A DNA stretch of 64,000 nucleotides. Source: Rhodococcus sp. 14-1411-2a. Its GTDB lineage: Bacteria > Actinomycetota > Actinomycetes > Mycobacteriales > Mycobacteriaceae. Under the pieces are notes generated by a model. It saw only the letters and a program-made list of their open reading frames with translations. It ran no database searches and was not told the origin of the DNA. This document shows positions 16,675-26,117 of the stretch, piece by piece. Position 1 is the first letter of the stretch; every line of letters begins with the position of its first letter. The DNA lies in the NCBI RefSeq assembly GCF_002259485.1, contig NZ_NPGA01000022.1:62001-126000 (forward strand). Direction: 5' to 3'. A program made the position numbers and the translations under genes.

Positions 16675-18059
16675 ACGCTGGAAGTAGGCGTCAGGCGCAC
16701 CATCATCTTGCTGATGCCCCGCACGAAATTCGACTGAACATACTCGGGGTCGCCGACGACCTCGATGTTCTCGAAGCGGGGAAGCAACTCCTCCCACAGA
16801 ATCCGCAGCTGCATTTCGGCCAGCCGATTGCCCATACACCGGTGCACACCGAATCCGAACGCGATGTGATTGCGCGCATTGGCACGATCGATGATGAAAT
16901 CATCAGGATTCTCGAAAACGCGTTCGTCGCGGTTACCCGAGGCATACCACATCACCAATTTGTCACCCTTGCGGATGAATTGTCCGTTCAGAACGGTGTC
17001 GGCTTTGGCGATTCGGCGCATGTACGCCAAGGGTGTTTGCCATCGGATGATTTCCGAGTTCATGTTGGGGATCAAATCGGGATTGGCCTTCAATTTCTCG
17101 AACTGGTCGGGGAATTGGTTCAACGCAAGAACGCCACCGCTCATCGAGTTACGCGTCGTGTCGTTCCCACCGACGATCAGCAGGACGAGGTTGCCCAGAA
17201 ATTCCATCGGACGATCGATCAGATCCTTGGTGTCCTCGTTGCTCTGCAACATGGTGATCAGATCGAAACCGGACTCTTCCCCTGCAGACCTCCTGGCTGC
17301 TTTGTCATGCCAGAGAGCGCTGAGGCCACGCGCCATGTCACGCATGCCCTCGAACACCTCGTCGTTGTCCGAGGGCCCACCGTTGGCTTGCTCCATCGAG
17401 GTTGCCAAATCGGACCAGTAGACGAGTTTGCGGCGTTGTTCGTAGGGGAAATCCAGAAGAGTTGCGAGCATCCGAGCTGTCAACTCGATCGAGACATTCT
17501 GCACCCAGTCGAACGGCTCGTTCAAGGGGAGGTCGTCCAATACCTCCCGTACCCGCGATCGGATCAGTCCCTCCATCTCCCGGAGGTTCTTCGGTGCGAC
17601 AACCCCCTGGACGGCAGCGCGCTGCTTGTCGTGGCGTGGCGGGTCCATCGCGATGAACATCTCGATATCGAGAAACCGGGGCGGAACGCCGATGACGATG
17701 AACGGTTCGGCCGAGAACACAGCGTGATTCTTGTCGACGGCCACGATATCGGCATGGCGCGTGACCGACCAGAACGGGCCGAACGGACTATTGGGTTGGT
17801 AATGAACCGGTGCCTCGTTCCGCACGCGCTCGAAGTACGACTGCCACCGCCCTTGTCTGTAAAGAAAGGGGTTACTGAGGTCGATGTCGGCGAGCTCGAC
17901 ATCCTCGACCGGTGGAATGGGACTTTCGACGAAGATCTTCTTGCCATTCGTGCCAGTCACCCACCGTCGGGTCTTGTCGTACAAATGAGCGCCCTGGATC
18001 TGCAGCCCTATCGGGATGGTCGACTGGACCTTGTCGGCGATCGACTCAGAAACTTTCAT
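16671..18059 (-). CDS. cytochrome P450, CYP153-type alkane/fatty-acid terminal hydroxylase
   Basis: A 462-residue soluble P450. Diagnostic segments are FGPFWSVTRHADIVAVDKNH, MFIAMDPPRHDKQR, LVLLIVGGNDTTRNSMSGGV (I-helix oxygen-binding region), SEIIRWQTPLAYMRR (ExxR) and AFGFGVHRCMGNRLAEMQL (haem cysteine). These match the CYP153 family, which hydroxylates the terminal carbon of medium-chain alkanes. Compared with CYP153A6-like proteins the N-terminus is about 30 residues longer. The middle gene of a ferredoxin-P450-reductase operon with a divergent AraC activator, as in the described Dietzia CypR-CYP153 arrangement. Substrate range is inferred. Confidence 0.92.
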   Translation of the reverse strand: MKVSESIADKVQSTIPIGLQIQGAHLYDKTRRWVTGTNGKKIFVESPIPPVEDVELADIDLSNPFLYRQGRWQSYFERVRNEAPVHYQPNSPFGPFWSVTRHADIVAVDKNHAVFSAEPFIVIGVPPRFLDIEMFIAMDPPRHDKQRAAVQGVVAPKNLREMEGLIRSRVREVLDDLPLNEPFDWVQNVSIELTARMLATLLDFPYEQRRKLVYWSDLATSMEQANGGPSDNDEVFEGMRDMARGLSALWHDKAARRSAGEESGFDLITMLQSNEDTKDLIDRPMEFLGNLVLLIVGGNDTTRNSMSGGVLALNQFPDQFEKLKANPDLIPNMNSEIIRWQTPLAYMRRIAKADTVLNGQFIRKGDKLVMWYASGNRDERVFENPDDFIIDRANARNHIAFGFGVHRCMGNRLAEMQLRILWEELLPRFENIEVVGDPEYVQSNFVRGISKMMVRLTPTSSV

Positions 18060-18083
18060 GCTGTCGTGCCTGCCTTTCGCACA

Positions 18084-18404
18084 TCACAATTGGAATTCAG
18101 GTGTTCGAACGATCAGGCCATCCCACGCTTCCGAGGCCACCATCTGGCACGACAACCGAGACGTGGGTTCACGCTCGGGGTTCATCGCCAGCATCTCCTC
18201 CTCGTCGGCGCCGGACAGACCCACCTCTCCTGACCACTGCGGGTCGACGATCACATGGCAGGTGCCACAGGCCGTTTCGCCCCCACAGTCTCCATCGATC
18301 CCCGGCACAGCATTGTCGGTTGCAATCTGCATCAGCGAGCGACCTTCGACCAGAGCCGCCTCGTGCTTCTCACCATCGTGGGCGACGAAAATTACAGCTG
18401 CCAT
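18084..18404 (-). CDS. [2Fe-2S] ferredoxin of the CYP153 system
   Basis: A 106-residue putidaredoxin-type ferredoxin. The four ligand cysteines are C40, C46, C49 and C86 (CGGETACGTC, then RLSC), giving the C-x5-C-x2-C-xn-C spacing of P450-type vertebrate-like ferredoxins. The start at ATG 18404 has GAGGAG upstream. First gene of the operon: it would accept electrons from the reductase (15466-16674) and pass them to the P450. The promoter lies in the 109-bp gap shared with the AraC gene. Confidence 0.92.
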   Translation of the reverse strand: MAAVIFVAHDGEKHEAALVEGRSLMQIATDNAVPGIDGDCGGETACGTCHVIVDPQWSGEVGLSGADEEEMLAMNPEREPTSRLSCQMVASEAWDGLIVRTPEFQL

Positions 18405-18513
18405 GTCAACTCCTCGTTTTCCGGCGTGATTGACGAAAGTGTCGTCGCAAACGCGGGTGACGGCTATGTTCGGTGGAGTCATAAACTTGTGAATTCGGGT
18501 CAAAGGGGTCACC

Positions 18514-19539
18514 GTGAAGCTGAGCGACGAGGGCGTGCCACCGCTTGCGTTCGTGCAGCTGCTCGAACGCCGCGCACTCGACCCTGACGCCGCCGCGCGG
18601 CTTCGCGCGATCATGCACCGCGAAGGAACCAGTGAAGCGACGCTCATTCAGCATGACGTCCAGGCGCCGATACGGTGGTTTCGGGAGGTCTATCCCGAAC
18701 TCGATATCGCCCAGGCCACTCGACTCGGATTTGCGTTTGCCGAGCAGGCCCAGTTGACATCGTTCGGGCCCCTGAGTTCACCTTTGATCAGCGCTGGTTC
18801 GGTCGCCGAGATCGTCGATCTCCTGACATACCTACCATTGATCTCCACGGCGTTGAAATCGCAGTTCCACACCGGCGACTACGGTCTGATCGTCGGGCTC
18901 ACTGCGCACACAGGCGATTCCGCACTGGACTGCTTGGTCATCACCTACGGCGGGTCGGCGTTACTACGACTGCTGGACATGCTCGCCGGTGACATATCGC
19001 CGGTGACACTCCATCTGAGCTGGCCGGAGCCGACCGAGGTGAGCCACGACAAAGGTCCGGCGAATCGCCGGTTCTTCGACGCTCCGATTTCCTTCGTCCA
19101 CGTACCCGAGGACACACTAAACAAGGCTTGTCGCTTCTCGGACCCCCTCGCATATCGTCTCGCTATCACTGATCTGCAGCGAACACTCGCCCAGCGGAGT
19201 GGGTCCATGTCATCCGCCGAGAAGGTGAGGCAACAGTTGGAAAAGGACCTCGGACAGCGAACCAACCATGATGTTGCACAAGCATTGTCGATGTCGAGTA
19301 GCACGTTGAAACGGCGGCTTGCCGAAGAAGGAACCACCTATAGCAAGGTGCGCCACTCGCTGCTGTACGAACGCGCGATGCTACGGCTCCTCGACCGATC
19401 GGTTTCGGTCAGCGAGATCGCTACCGAACTCGGATACAGCGACCTCGCCAACTTCTCTCACGCCTTCAAACGCTGGACCGGACGCTCTCCGAAAGATTTC
19501 CGAAATCCCCGACTCTCAGACGACCCGGATTCGACGTAG
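18514..19539 (+). CDS. AraC-family regulator (CypR-like)
   Basis: A 341-residue regulator starting at GTG 18514. The N-terminal ~190 residues match the arabinose-binding-like domain of the OruR/ArgR-type AraC subgroup (FGPLSSPLISAGSVAEIVDL). The C-terminal ~100 residues hold two helix-turn-helix units (DVAQALSMSSSTLKRRLAEE and VSEIATELGYSDLANFSHAF), ending with RWTGRSPKDFR. It is divergent from the ferredoxin-P450-reductase operon. In characterised CYP153 loci such a neighbour activates expression in response to alkane oxidation products; the same is inferred here. Confidence 0.88.
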   Translation: MKLSDEGVPPLAFVQLLERRALDPDAAARLRAIMHREGTSEATLIQHDVQAPIRWFREVYPELDIAQATRLGFAFAEQAQLTSFGPLSSPLISAGSVAEIVDLLTYLPLISTALKSQFHTGDYGLIVGLTAHTGDSALDCLVITYGGSALLRLLDMLAGDISPVTLHLSWPEPTEVSHDKGPANRRFFDAPISFVHVPEDTLNKACRFSDPLAYRLAITDLQRTLAQRSGSMSSAEKVRQQLEKDLGQRTNHDVAQALSMSSSTLKRRLAEEGTTYSKVRHSLLYERAMLRLLDRSVSVSEIATELGYSDLANFSHAFKRWTGRSPKDFRNPRLSDDPDST

Positions 19540-19676
19540 ACCCCGCAGAACGGGGTCGAGATCGATGCCTCGTTCGTTCGCGGCCTGATCGATCTTCATC
19601 TCGGAGATTTCTGAGACGTCACCGCCTCCCTGCCGTGAGAAGAAGAGTGTGTGCAAACCCGAGTACCAACCACTAG

Positions 19677-20792
19677 TCACTCGACGGTGTCGGCCGGCAC
19701 GCGTGCGGTCTCCGATTCGAGAAAGTCGACGAGAGCTTCCAACAGGCTGTCCGCGCGGGTTTCGACATCGGCCAGGACAGAGTCCACGTCGTCGAGAAGA
19801 CCGTGGGCGTGTCTACGCGCAAGCGTTCCGCGTTCGTAGTAGCCGGGGTCGAGTAGAACCCGCGGTACTGGATCCGGTGCCGCGATCTGCTCCGGATGTT
19901 GTGACCGCGCAGTGGGCTGCAGGTGGGTGGGTGCCCTTCCGTCCCAGTGCATTCGCACGATGCCCGCTACCGCACGGGCGGTCAGCGGGGTCGCAGCCAA
20001 CGGGGTGTGGCCCCACCGGTCGATCGCAGTCGACAGCGGATGTTGACCGGCCGGGTCGAAATACCGGTCGTATCCGCCGAGCCCGGTGCCGTCCACGGCA
20101 TCGAAAGCGTCGGCGAGCATTCGGGTGCTCGGATACCGGGCCTGATGGCCGAGCACCTCACACCAGCGCTGGTACACCGTGCGCGGAGAAATGCCCGTCC
20201 CCGCCAGCGCGAGGGAGGTGAGGGTATGAACGCCGCGGCCTGTCTCGACGCGAAGGGCGTCGAGACCCGCATCGGCGGTGACATCGCATGCCCGCAGGGC
20301 CGCGATCTGCGTGTACGGCAGACCTGTCGTAGCGAGCGTGAGGATCAGTACGTCTCTGCGTGCAAACAACGCTGACGGCCAACCGTATTCGGGAAGCCGT
20401 GCGATGATTCCGCCGATCACGGCTGCCACCTCCTGCAGGCGCGACGTGCGGGCCCCATCCAGCGCAGCCCGGACGGTCTCAGCGCGCCCTGGAGGAGGTA
20501 ATAGATGCCGATGATGAGCGGAGTCGATCACCGCGATCCGACGGCGTTGGGTCGTCGGCGCGGCGGGGTGCGCATACAGGAACCGAGCAAGTGACTCAGG
20601 AGAGGCCGCCAATGGGGGTTCGCCATGGGCGGTGCACCAGTCCTCGAACAGTGACCACGTGTGCCGATCCCGCCTCGGTATCGACGTGTTCGTGATGTCC
20701 GATGCACGTATCGGACAAGGGCGGTCGTCGTGGTCAGCATCTACCCCGGTCGTCCCGTCGCCGCTCACTGGCTCGGTCGGGTGCCTGGTCAT
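19677..20792 (-). CDS. tyrosine-recombinase-like accessory protein of the tni transposon
   Basis: A 371-residue protein with the layout of a tyrosine recombinase: an N-terminal SAM-like domain (RHTWSLFEDWCTAHGEPPLA) and a C-terminal domain (RRDVLILTLATTGLPYTQIA). The first catalytic Arg is replaced (GLPYTQ instead of GLRxxE) and no HxxR box is visible, so it is probably inactive. Its start overlaps the stop of the intact recombinase (ATGA). Recombinase-plus-helper pairs resolve cointegrates in some Tn3-family transposons (TnpS/TnpT); a similar role here is inference. Confidence 0.65.
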   Translation of the reverse strand: MTRHPTEPVSGDGTTGVDADHDDRPCPIRASDITNTSIPRRDRHTWSLFEDWCTAHGEPPLAASPESLARFLYAHPAAPTTQRRRIAVIDSAHHRHLLPPPGRAETVRAALDGARTSRLQEVAAVIGGIIARLPEYGWPSALFARRDVLILTLATTGLPYTQIAALRACDVTADAGLDALRVETGRGVHTLTSLALAGTGISPRTVYQRWCEVLGHQARYPSTRMLADAFDAVDGTGLGGYDRYFDPAGQHPLSTAIDRWGHTPLAATPLTARAVAGIVRMHWDGRAPTHLQPTARSQHPEQIAAPDPVPRVLLDPGYYERGTLARRHAHGLLDDVDSVLADVETRADSLLEALVDFLESETARVPADTVE

Positions 20793-21955
20793 AAGCCGAG
20801 CTCGGTGACGGCGTTGCCGACCAGTGGCGCATTCTCGTGAGCGTATGTTTCGACCATTGCGGGTGTGGTGTGCCCGGTTTGGCGCATGATCGCATGCGCG
20901 TCAGCTCCGTTGCGGAAGGCCTGCGTGACGAAGCCGGAACGGAGGGAATGCCCGCCGAGCTGAGCGACGGTGACGGGGCCGTATCCAGCTCGAGTAGCGC
21001 GGCGGCGGATCGCCGCGTGCACCGCGGCTCCGGACAGGGCTGTGTCGGAGAGGTTGCCGTTCTTACGGACGGACCGAAACAGAGGGGACCGTTTCTCGAC
21101 CACAGGAAGGGTGCCGCGGCAGATATGGGAGTCGAATTCCACTGCGCGGGAAAGTATTCGGATGACAGCAACTCTGCCGCCGGTGTCGAACGCTGCGACG
21201 ATCTGCAGCCATCGCACCCACGCGCAGACCGGACATGACTCGTGGCGGTCGGTGAACGGGAGTGCTTTCACGGTTCCGGTGCCGTCCTGGTCGGTCTTCG
21301 ACTTCCGGATACGTACGTGCGCACCGTCGAGGCGGTCGCGGTGGACATCGCGGCATTCGAGCGCTACGAGTTCGCTGCGGCGGAATGCGCCGGTGTAGCC
21401 CATCAGCAGTAGCGCGGTGTCGCGGCGTTCGAGGACCTCCGACGCCCAGCCCGCTGCAGTGCGTCGGGCGTGGTCGACGATCGTAGTGATGTCAGCGGTG
21501 AGGAGCGGGGCACGGGGCCTGCGGGGCCGCTCCCCCGCAGACGCGTAATCCCGCCGGATACCCGAGAGGGTGGCGCGGACCATCTCGTGCCCGCACGGGT
21601 TGTCGTGTCCAGTAGCGCGGTGGCGGTCCGTGACCGCCGCGATCCATTTGTCGAACGTCGACGGCGCATACGCCCGCGTCCCGTCGACGGTGAGCGTGTC
21701 GGCAGCGCCGACGAGGTACGCCGCCACCGTTGCGGGATGCGCCGGCAAAGCCTGGTGCCCGAGGACGATGCACCAGTTCTCGAATCGCCTCCACGCCGAG
21801 GCATAGGCACGGCGTGTTCCGGCCGAACGAGAAGCTGCGATCGACTGTTCTATCCGAGCAGCGACCTCGACCGGTAGGTCCGGGAACACTGCCACACCAC
21901 TCACCGAGACGAGTGAATCCGCGTCCCCGACCTTACCGAGCTGCCGATCTGCCAT
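20789..21955 (-). CDS. tyrosine recombinase of the tni transposon
   Basis: A 388-residue site-specific recombinase; ATG 21955 (MADRQLG) is chosen because upstream residues are arginine-rich noise. The N-terminal DNA-binding domain contains GTRRAYASAWRRFENWC. The catalytic domain carries GAFRRSELVALE (Arg I), a Lys in RIRKSKTDQDG, GGHSLRSGFVTQAF (HxxR) and GHTTPAMVETYAHE (His and nucleophilic Tyr). All catalytic residues are present. It sits where Tn402-type elements usually encode the serine resolvase TniR, so it probably resolves cointegrates; the crossover site has not been located. Confidence 0.8.
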   Translation of the reverse strand: MADRQLGKVGDADSLVSVSGVAVFPDLPVEVAARIEQSIAASRSAGTRRAYASAWRRFENWCIVLGHQALPAHPATVAAYLVGAADTLTVDGTRAYAPSTFDKWIAAVTDRHRATGHDNPCGHEMVRATLSGIRRDYASAGERPRRPRAPLLTADITTIVDHARRTAAGWASEVLERRDTALLLMGYTGAFRRSELVALECRDVHRDRLDGAHVRIRKSKTDQDGTGTVKALPFTDRHESCPVCAWVRWLQIVAAFDTGGRVAVIRILSRAVEFDSHICRGTLPVVEKRSPLFRSVRKNGNLSDTALSGAAVHAAIRRRATRAGYGPVTVAQLGGHSLRSGFVTQAFRNGADAHAIMRQTGHTTPAMVETYAHENAPLVGNAVTELGL

Positions 21956-22160
21956 GACAAGCACTGTAGCGAGCACCTCCGACAGACCTCTCAAGCCGAA
22001 AACACGCTGAGCAGGCCTTTTCGCGATGATGGTGCGGGAAGGAAAATTCTCGTCGGTCACCGCACAGATAACGTTGGTGACTATGACCCGGGCGCGAAAA
22101 CGGGCTTCTCGGCTGTCGCCGCGTGTGCGCCGCGGACGACCCCGCTCCATCGGGCGATAG

Positions 22161-23393
22161 CTATGTCGGCGGATGGTGCAGCGGGATCCCGTGGTCGAGG
22201 AACAGTTGCACCGTCTCATCCAGCTCCGCTGCGGTGCGGCACCCCCAGCGCAGGAAGTTGTACAACGAACTGGCGGATGCGGGATCGACGCGCGCTGCCG
22301 CGATGGCGGCCTCGGCCGCAGCGTGCGCGTCAGCCCATAAATCGCGCTCGGGTGCGGGATAAGACGAGCGCGTCGGAGCTGTCCCGGGATCGACCGGCTC
22401 ATACGGTCGTGGGCTCAGCAGAGATGCGTGCGCACCGCCGGCGTCGATCTCACCGCTCTCGACCATCGCAATGCCGATCGCTGCGGCCTCGAGGACTTTC
22501 GCCTGCTCGTCCCAGTGCAGGTCCTCGAACGGAACCCACGCGGTCCGGAGCGGGCGGGAACGACCGGCGGCCTTCCAGATCGCAACGAGTCTCGTCGCCC
22601 ACCGTCCGGTGCGAACCAGTGGTGAGGACACTTCGTCGACGACGGTGCGCAGCAGTCGGAACCAGACTGCGGCATGTACCCGGCCTGGGCCGAGTTCCAC
22701 CCATCCCGTCGTCAGGGCCTCGGTGCTGCGCCGATCGAGGTCCGTGACCGCCGAGGGAACCGGAACGGGCGAGACCCGTTCGTCCGAACCGAACCGGACC
22801 TGATCCCAGAAGATCGCATGACCAGGGAAAACAGAGCAGGGTTCGAGTCGACAACGGTGGTCGAGGCAGCTGCTCAGCACCGGATATTGCTGCAGCAGAG
22901 CCATGTTGATACCAGCAGTGGATTCGAGGCTGTCGACACATGCCGGGCATGCCCGACTACGCGGAGTGCTCGCCCACGGCAACCATGCCTCGCTCGTGGG
23001 TGTGCGACGTCGTCGATCCTCCCTCGCGAGGTCGGCCGGTAGCAGGATCGAGAACTGGTGGACGTAGGTGTCGAAGTCGCAGTCGGCGGGGTCGGTGCTG
23101 TCGAGCAACCACGGTGTCCACCCCGCCAACGTCATCATCCGCACCCTCTCTACCGGGACTGCGCCGCGACCGGCCAGCTCGATAAGTATCGGCTCCGGTG
23201 TGTAGCGGTCGAGATCCTCGACAGCACAATCGATATCGAGGTCTGCAAGCAGGTCAGAAGGCTTGATGTGCGGATACAGCTCGCATATCCGGGCCACCCA
23301 GGACGAGAGGGCCTCACCTGGCAGTGGCTGCGGATGCAGCGGCCACGGGCGAACGTACGCATCACCGGGCATCGGTGCGAGCCGCGCGTTCAC
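22161..23393 (-). CDS. tniQ: TniQ transposition target-selection protein
   Basis: A 410-residue TniQ-family protein. The N-terminus is typical (RPWPLHPQPLPGEALSSWVA). A zinc-binding region follows with CPACV and, about 30 residues later, SSCLDHRCRLEPC. TniQ/TnsD-type proteins recruit the transposase complex to target DNA. The start overlaps the tniB stop by 4 bp. At 410 residues it is about the size of Tn402/Tn5053 TniQ. Confidence 0.85.
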   Translation of the reverse strand: MNARLAPMPGDAYVRPWPLHPQPLPGEALSSWVARICELYPHIKPSDLLADLDIDCAVEDLDRYTPEPILIELAGRGAVPVERVRMMTLAGWTPWLLDSTDPADCDFDTYVHQFSILLPADLAREDRRRRTPTSEAWLPWASTPRSRACPACVDSLESTAGINMALLQQYPVLSSCLDHRCRLEPCSVFPGHAIFWDQVRFGSDERVSPVPVPSAVTDLDRRSTEALTTGWVELGPGRVHAAVWFRLLRTVVDEVSSPLVRTGRWATRLVAIWKAAGRSRPLRTAWVPFEDLHWDEQAKVLEAAAIGIAMVESGEIDAGGAHASLLSPRPYEPVDPGTAPTRSSYPAPERDLWADAHAAAEAAIAAARVDPASASSLYNFLRWGCRTAAELDETVQLFLDHGIPLHHPPT

Positions 23394-24327
23394 GCGAGGT
23401 GGCGCTCGAACTGGCGGCGCCGCTCGGTGGGACCGAGGTACAGAGTGCGCGTGAGCACCGATGAGGTGATCGCTTCCTCTCCGCTGTCGACGGCGGTCAC
23501 TGCTGCGGCAGTGAGCAGCGTTGTCAGTTCACCGATGGTGCCCTCGGAGCGAGTGAGGAGGTAGTCGGTCATCTCCGGTGATGTCAGGTGCGAGGGTTTA
23601 CGGAGGGGGAAGCTCGTGGTGAAGCTGGCCAGCAGTGATCTGGTGTCGGCAGTGTTGGTACAGACCGGCAAAGTCATGGGGTGGAATCGGTTCTCCAGCT
23701 GGGGATCGGTCCGGATGGCGAGGTAGGCGTCGCGGGTTCCGACAGCGACAAGAGGAATGCGTAGTTCGTTGCCCAGGAATCGCAGCACGTTCAAGAATTC
23801 GCGGCGGACGTTGTCGCGGCCGGCGAGAACATTGTGGAGCTCGTCGATGATCAACATCTTCACGCCGGTGGCGCGGAGCAGCATCAATGCTTGCTGTTCG
23901 AGTTCGTGGACCCGATTGCGGGGCCTGGTCGGTGTTCCCAACGCTGTGAGCAGTGCGAGGTAGAACCGGCCGGGTGACGGGTCCGGGGGCATCTGCATGC
24001 ACAACACCGGTATCTGCTCGCGGTCGGACAAGCTGATCGGCGGATGAGTGCGCCGGAACTTTTCGATGATCATCGACTTGCCGTTGTTCGTCGGACCGAG
24101 CAACAGTAGGTTCGGCATACGCTGTCGGTCCGGCCACGACAGCAACGTCTCCAGATGGTCGATGACCGTACGGGCCTGCGGATACCCGTCCATCTCTCCG
24201 ACCGGATCAACCGGATCCGCTCCGCGTCGTCGAGTGCGGTGAGCGGTCGAACCGACTCCCGCAGGTGCCCCAAATCCTCGCTGGACGACTCGGTGGGTTC
24301 GTTGCTGCTTCCTTTCGATGCGGTCAT
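23390..24327 (-). CDS. tniB: TniB AAA+ ATPase, apparently frameshifted near its N-terminus
   Basis: The N-terminal ~47 codons run from ATG 24327, 5 bp after the tniA stop, and encode MTASKGSSNE... up to LDDAERIRLIRSERW, the normal TniB lead-in. The family then expects GYP, but the matching residues (GYPQARTVIDHLETLLSW) are in the -1 frame, so a single base seems to be missing at about 24184-24190. The second frame has its own ATG at 24193 (GGAGAG just upstream) and gives a 267-residue protein with Walker A GPTNNGKS and Walker B MLIIDELHN. It may therefore work as a shortened TniB, or the gene may be broken. TniB activates TniA and is stimulated by TniQ-bound targets. Confidence 0.8.
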
Positions 24328-24331
24328 CGGC

Positions 24332-26029
24332 TCACCATTCCTCGATGTCGCTGAAGACCGGCGTTGCGGTGCCGCCGTCCGTTTCAGGCTCCACCGGCGG
24401 GTGGATCGCCGGGATCGGTGCAGACGCGGCGCCGGTGAGATGCGTGCGGCGGGCACGGTTGCGCCGGGCTTTGCGGGTGGCTTTCTGCGAGCGGTCGGTG
24501 ACCTCACGCATCTGCTCGATCATCGAAAACAGTGCGCTCTCATCAACGTTCGACCGACCTTGTTCGCGGAGACGGGCGATAGCAGCTCTGTGCTCCCACA
24601 GTGTCACCGCGGGATGTGACATCGTCCGGTACGGCACCTCGACATAGCCTGCACCGTCTGGTTCGAGGACCCAGATTCTGCTCAGATCGCGTGGGTCACG
24701 TCTTATCACGAACCGCCCCAACTCCTCTCGCCGCGCAACCCACGGTTTGAGCGCGTTCGAGAAGTAGTGCACGTGATCGAGAACGAAGCCCGTGCGCGTC
24801 AGACGTCGCCGGATGACGGGAAGAAAGTCCACCAGGAACGCGGTCTCGCCGAGCACCACACGATGGGCATGACCAGCTGCGGCGACACCGCCGGCCCACA
24901 CGGCGGCCGGAGTGTTCCCGATCCCTGAATGCACGCTCGCGTGATACGAGGCTATCGCCAGAACCAGCCAGCGCTCCAACTCGCGCAATGTCAACGCGGC
25001 GTGCTTGTCCGAGTCGTAATTTCCTCGGTCCGCGGGGTTCGAAAAAGTGGTCCCGGGTAGCTCGTGCACAGCCGTCATCGCCGTTCCGAGAATGCGTTCG
25101 ACGATCCCGCCGTAATGCGGCCGGCCCGGTGGACGGTATTCGAGGGTGATCGCGTGCTGGGCGCATCCGCGGCGTAACGCTTCGCTTTTGAACTCGGCGG
25201 CATTGTCGAGGTATAACCGCTTCGGCTTGCCTGCCATCGGCCATTGCACCTGTTCGGCCAGCTCGCATGCTTCGAGCCACGTCTGCTTCTCGCTGCACAC
25301 CCGGCCCAGGCACAACCCAGCAGATACGGCTGACGGTGCCTCCAGAGTGACGACGAACCCGAGGACGGTACGGCTGAAGACATCGATGGCGATCGTCAAG
25401 TAGGGGCGACCTATCGTTTGACGCTCGTACTCGTCGACGATCATCACATCGACGACGGTGTGGTCGATCTGGACCTGATCGAGAATCCCCGCAACCGCCG
25501 GTGGAACGTCGCCGGCGGACTGACGCGGCCGGGCGGCATCGGGTCCCCCGCGTGACCTGGCCACCGACGCCGGATGGAGGCCGGCGATACGCGCGGTGAC
25601 GGTGTTCCTGGCCGGCACAGGCAGACCCGCACGGTGACAGGCCAATGCGATACGTCTATGCAGCGCAGCGACACTGAGCTTCTGACGGTGAAGAAAGTAT
25701 CGAGTCAGATGGTCGGCGATCACTTCCTCGACCTCAGCGGATACTCGGCTGCGGCCACGCCCACCCGACGAGACCTTCGTCAGAAGATCGGTGACCGTCC
25801 CCGTCCCGTTCCTGAGCCTGCCGACCAACGTGTAGACCTGCCGCCTGGACAGTCCCAAGCGCTGCGCTGCAGCGTCGACCGCTTCCGAACGCACCGGATG
25901 CATCTCCAGCAAGGGAGCCAGGACAGCGAAACGGGTCTCGGCCTGGGACCACCGCTCCCCCGACGCTGTCAGCACACCGGTCTCCACGACGTCGAGCTTG
26001 TCGGGGTCCATCACAAGCCTCCCTGTCAC
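24332..26029 (-). CDS. tniA: TniA DDE transposase
   Basis: A 565-residue Mu/Tn7-TnsB-like transposase. N-terminal helix-turn-helix region (AAQRLGLSRRQVYTLVGRLR) and catalytic core with D189 (DQVQIDHTVVD), D275 (KRLYLDNAAEFKS) and E311 (GRPHYGGIVERILG). A C-terminal beta-barrel and activator-binding region follow. All three acidic residues are intact. An alternative start is ATG 26011. The gene begins 113 bp inside the right terminal repeat, as in Tn402-like elements, and leads the tniA-tniB-tniQ operon. Confidence 0.92.
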   Translation of the reverse strand: MTGRLVMDPDKLDVVETGVLTASGERWSQAETRFAVLAPLLEMHPVRSEAVDAAAQRLGLSRRQVYTLVGRLRNGTGTVTDLLTKVSSGGRGRSRVSAEVEEVIADHLTRYFLHRQKLSVAALHRRIALACHRAGLPVPARNTVTARIAGLHPASVARSRGGPDAARPRQSAGDVPPAVAGILDQVQIDHTVVDVMIVDEYERQTIGRPYLTIAIDVFSRTVLGFVVTLEAPSAVSAGLCLGRVCSEKQTWLEACELAEQVQWPMAGKPKRLYLDNAAEFKSEALRRGCAQHAITLEYRPPGRPHYGGIVERILGTAMTAVHELPGTTFSNPADRGNYDSDKHAALTLRELERWLVLAIASYHASVHSGIGNTPAAVWAGGVAAAGHAHRVVLGETAFLVDFLPVIRRRLTRTGFVLDHVHYFSNALKPWVARREELGRFVIRRDPRDLSRIWVLEPDGAGYVEVPYRTMSHPAVTLWEHRAAIARLREQGRSNVDESALFSMIEQMREVTDRSQKATRKARRNRARRTHLTGAASAPIPAIHPPVEPETDGGTATPVFSDIEEW

Positions 26030-26117
26030 CGAGAGCCGAACATGCGACCGTGCACCGCACTTTTGACATCAGAATGTCAGAAGACACGTGCACTCACCCT
26101 CGTAACGCCTGCAATGA

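Noticed and set aside
16668..18233. 521-codon plus-strand frame across the P450 region
   Set aside because: It is antisense to the CYP153 gene, which has every P450 motif; the plus-strand product has no domain and arises from high third-position GC.
24180..24200. Programmed frameshift in tniB
   Set aside because: No slippery heptamer or downstream pseudoknot is visible; mutation or use of the internal start is simpler.
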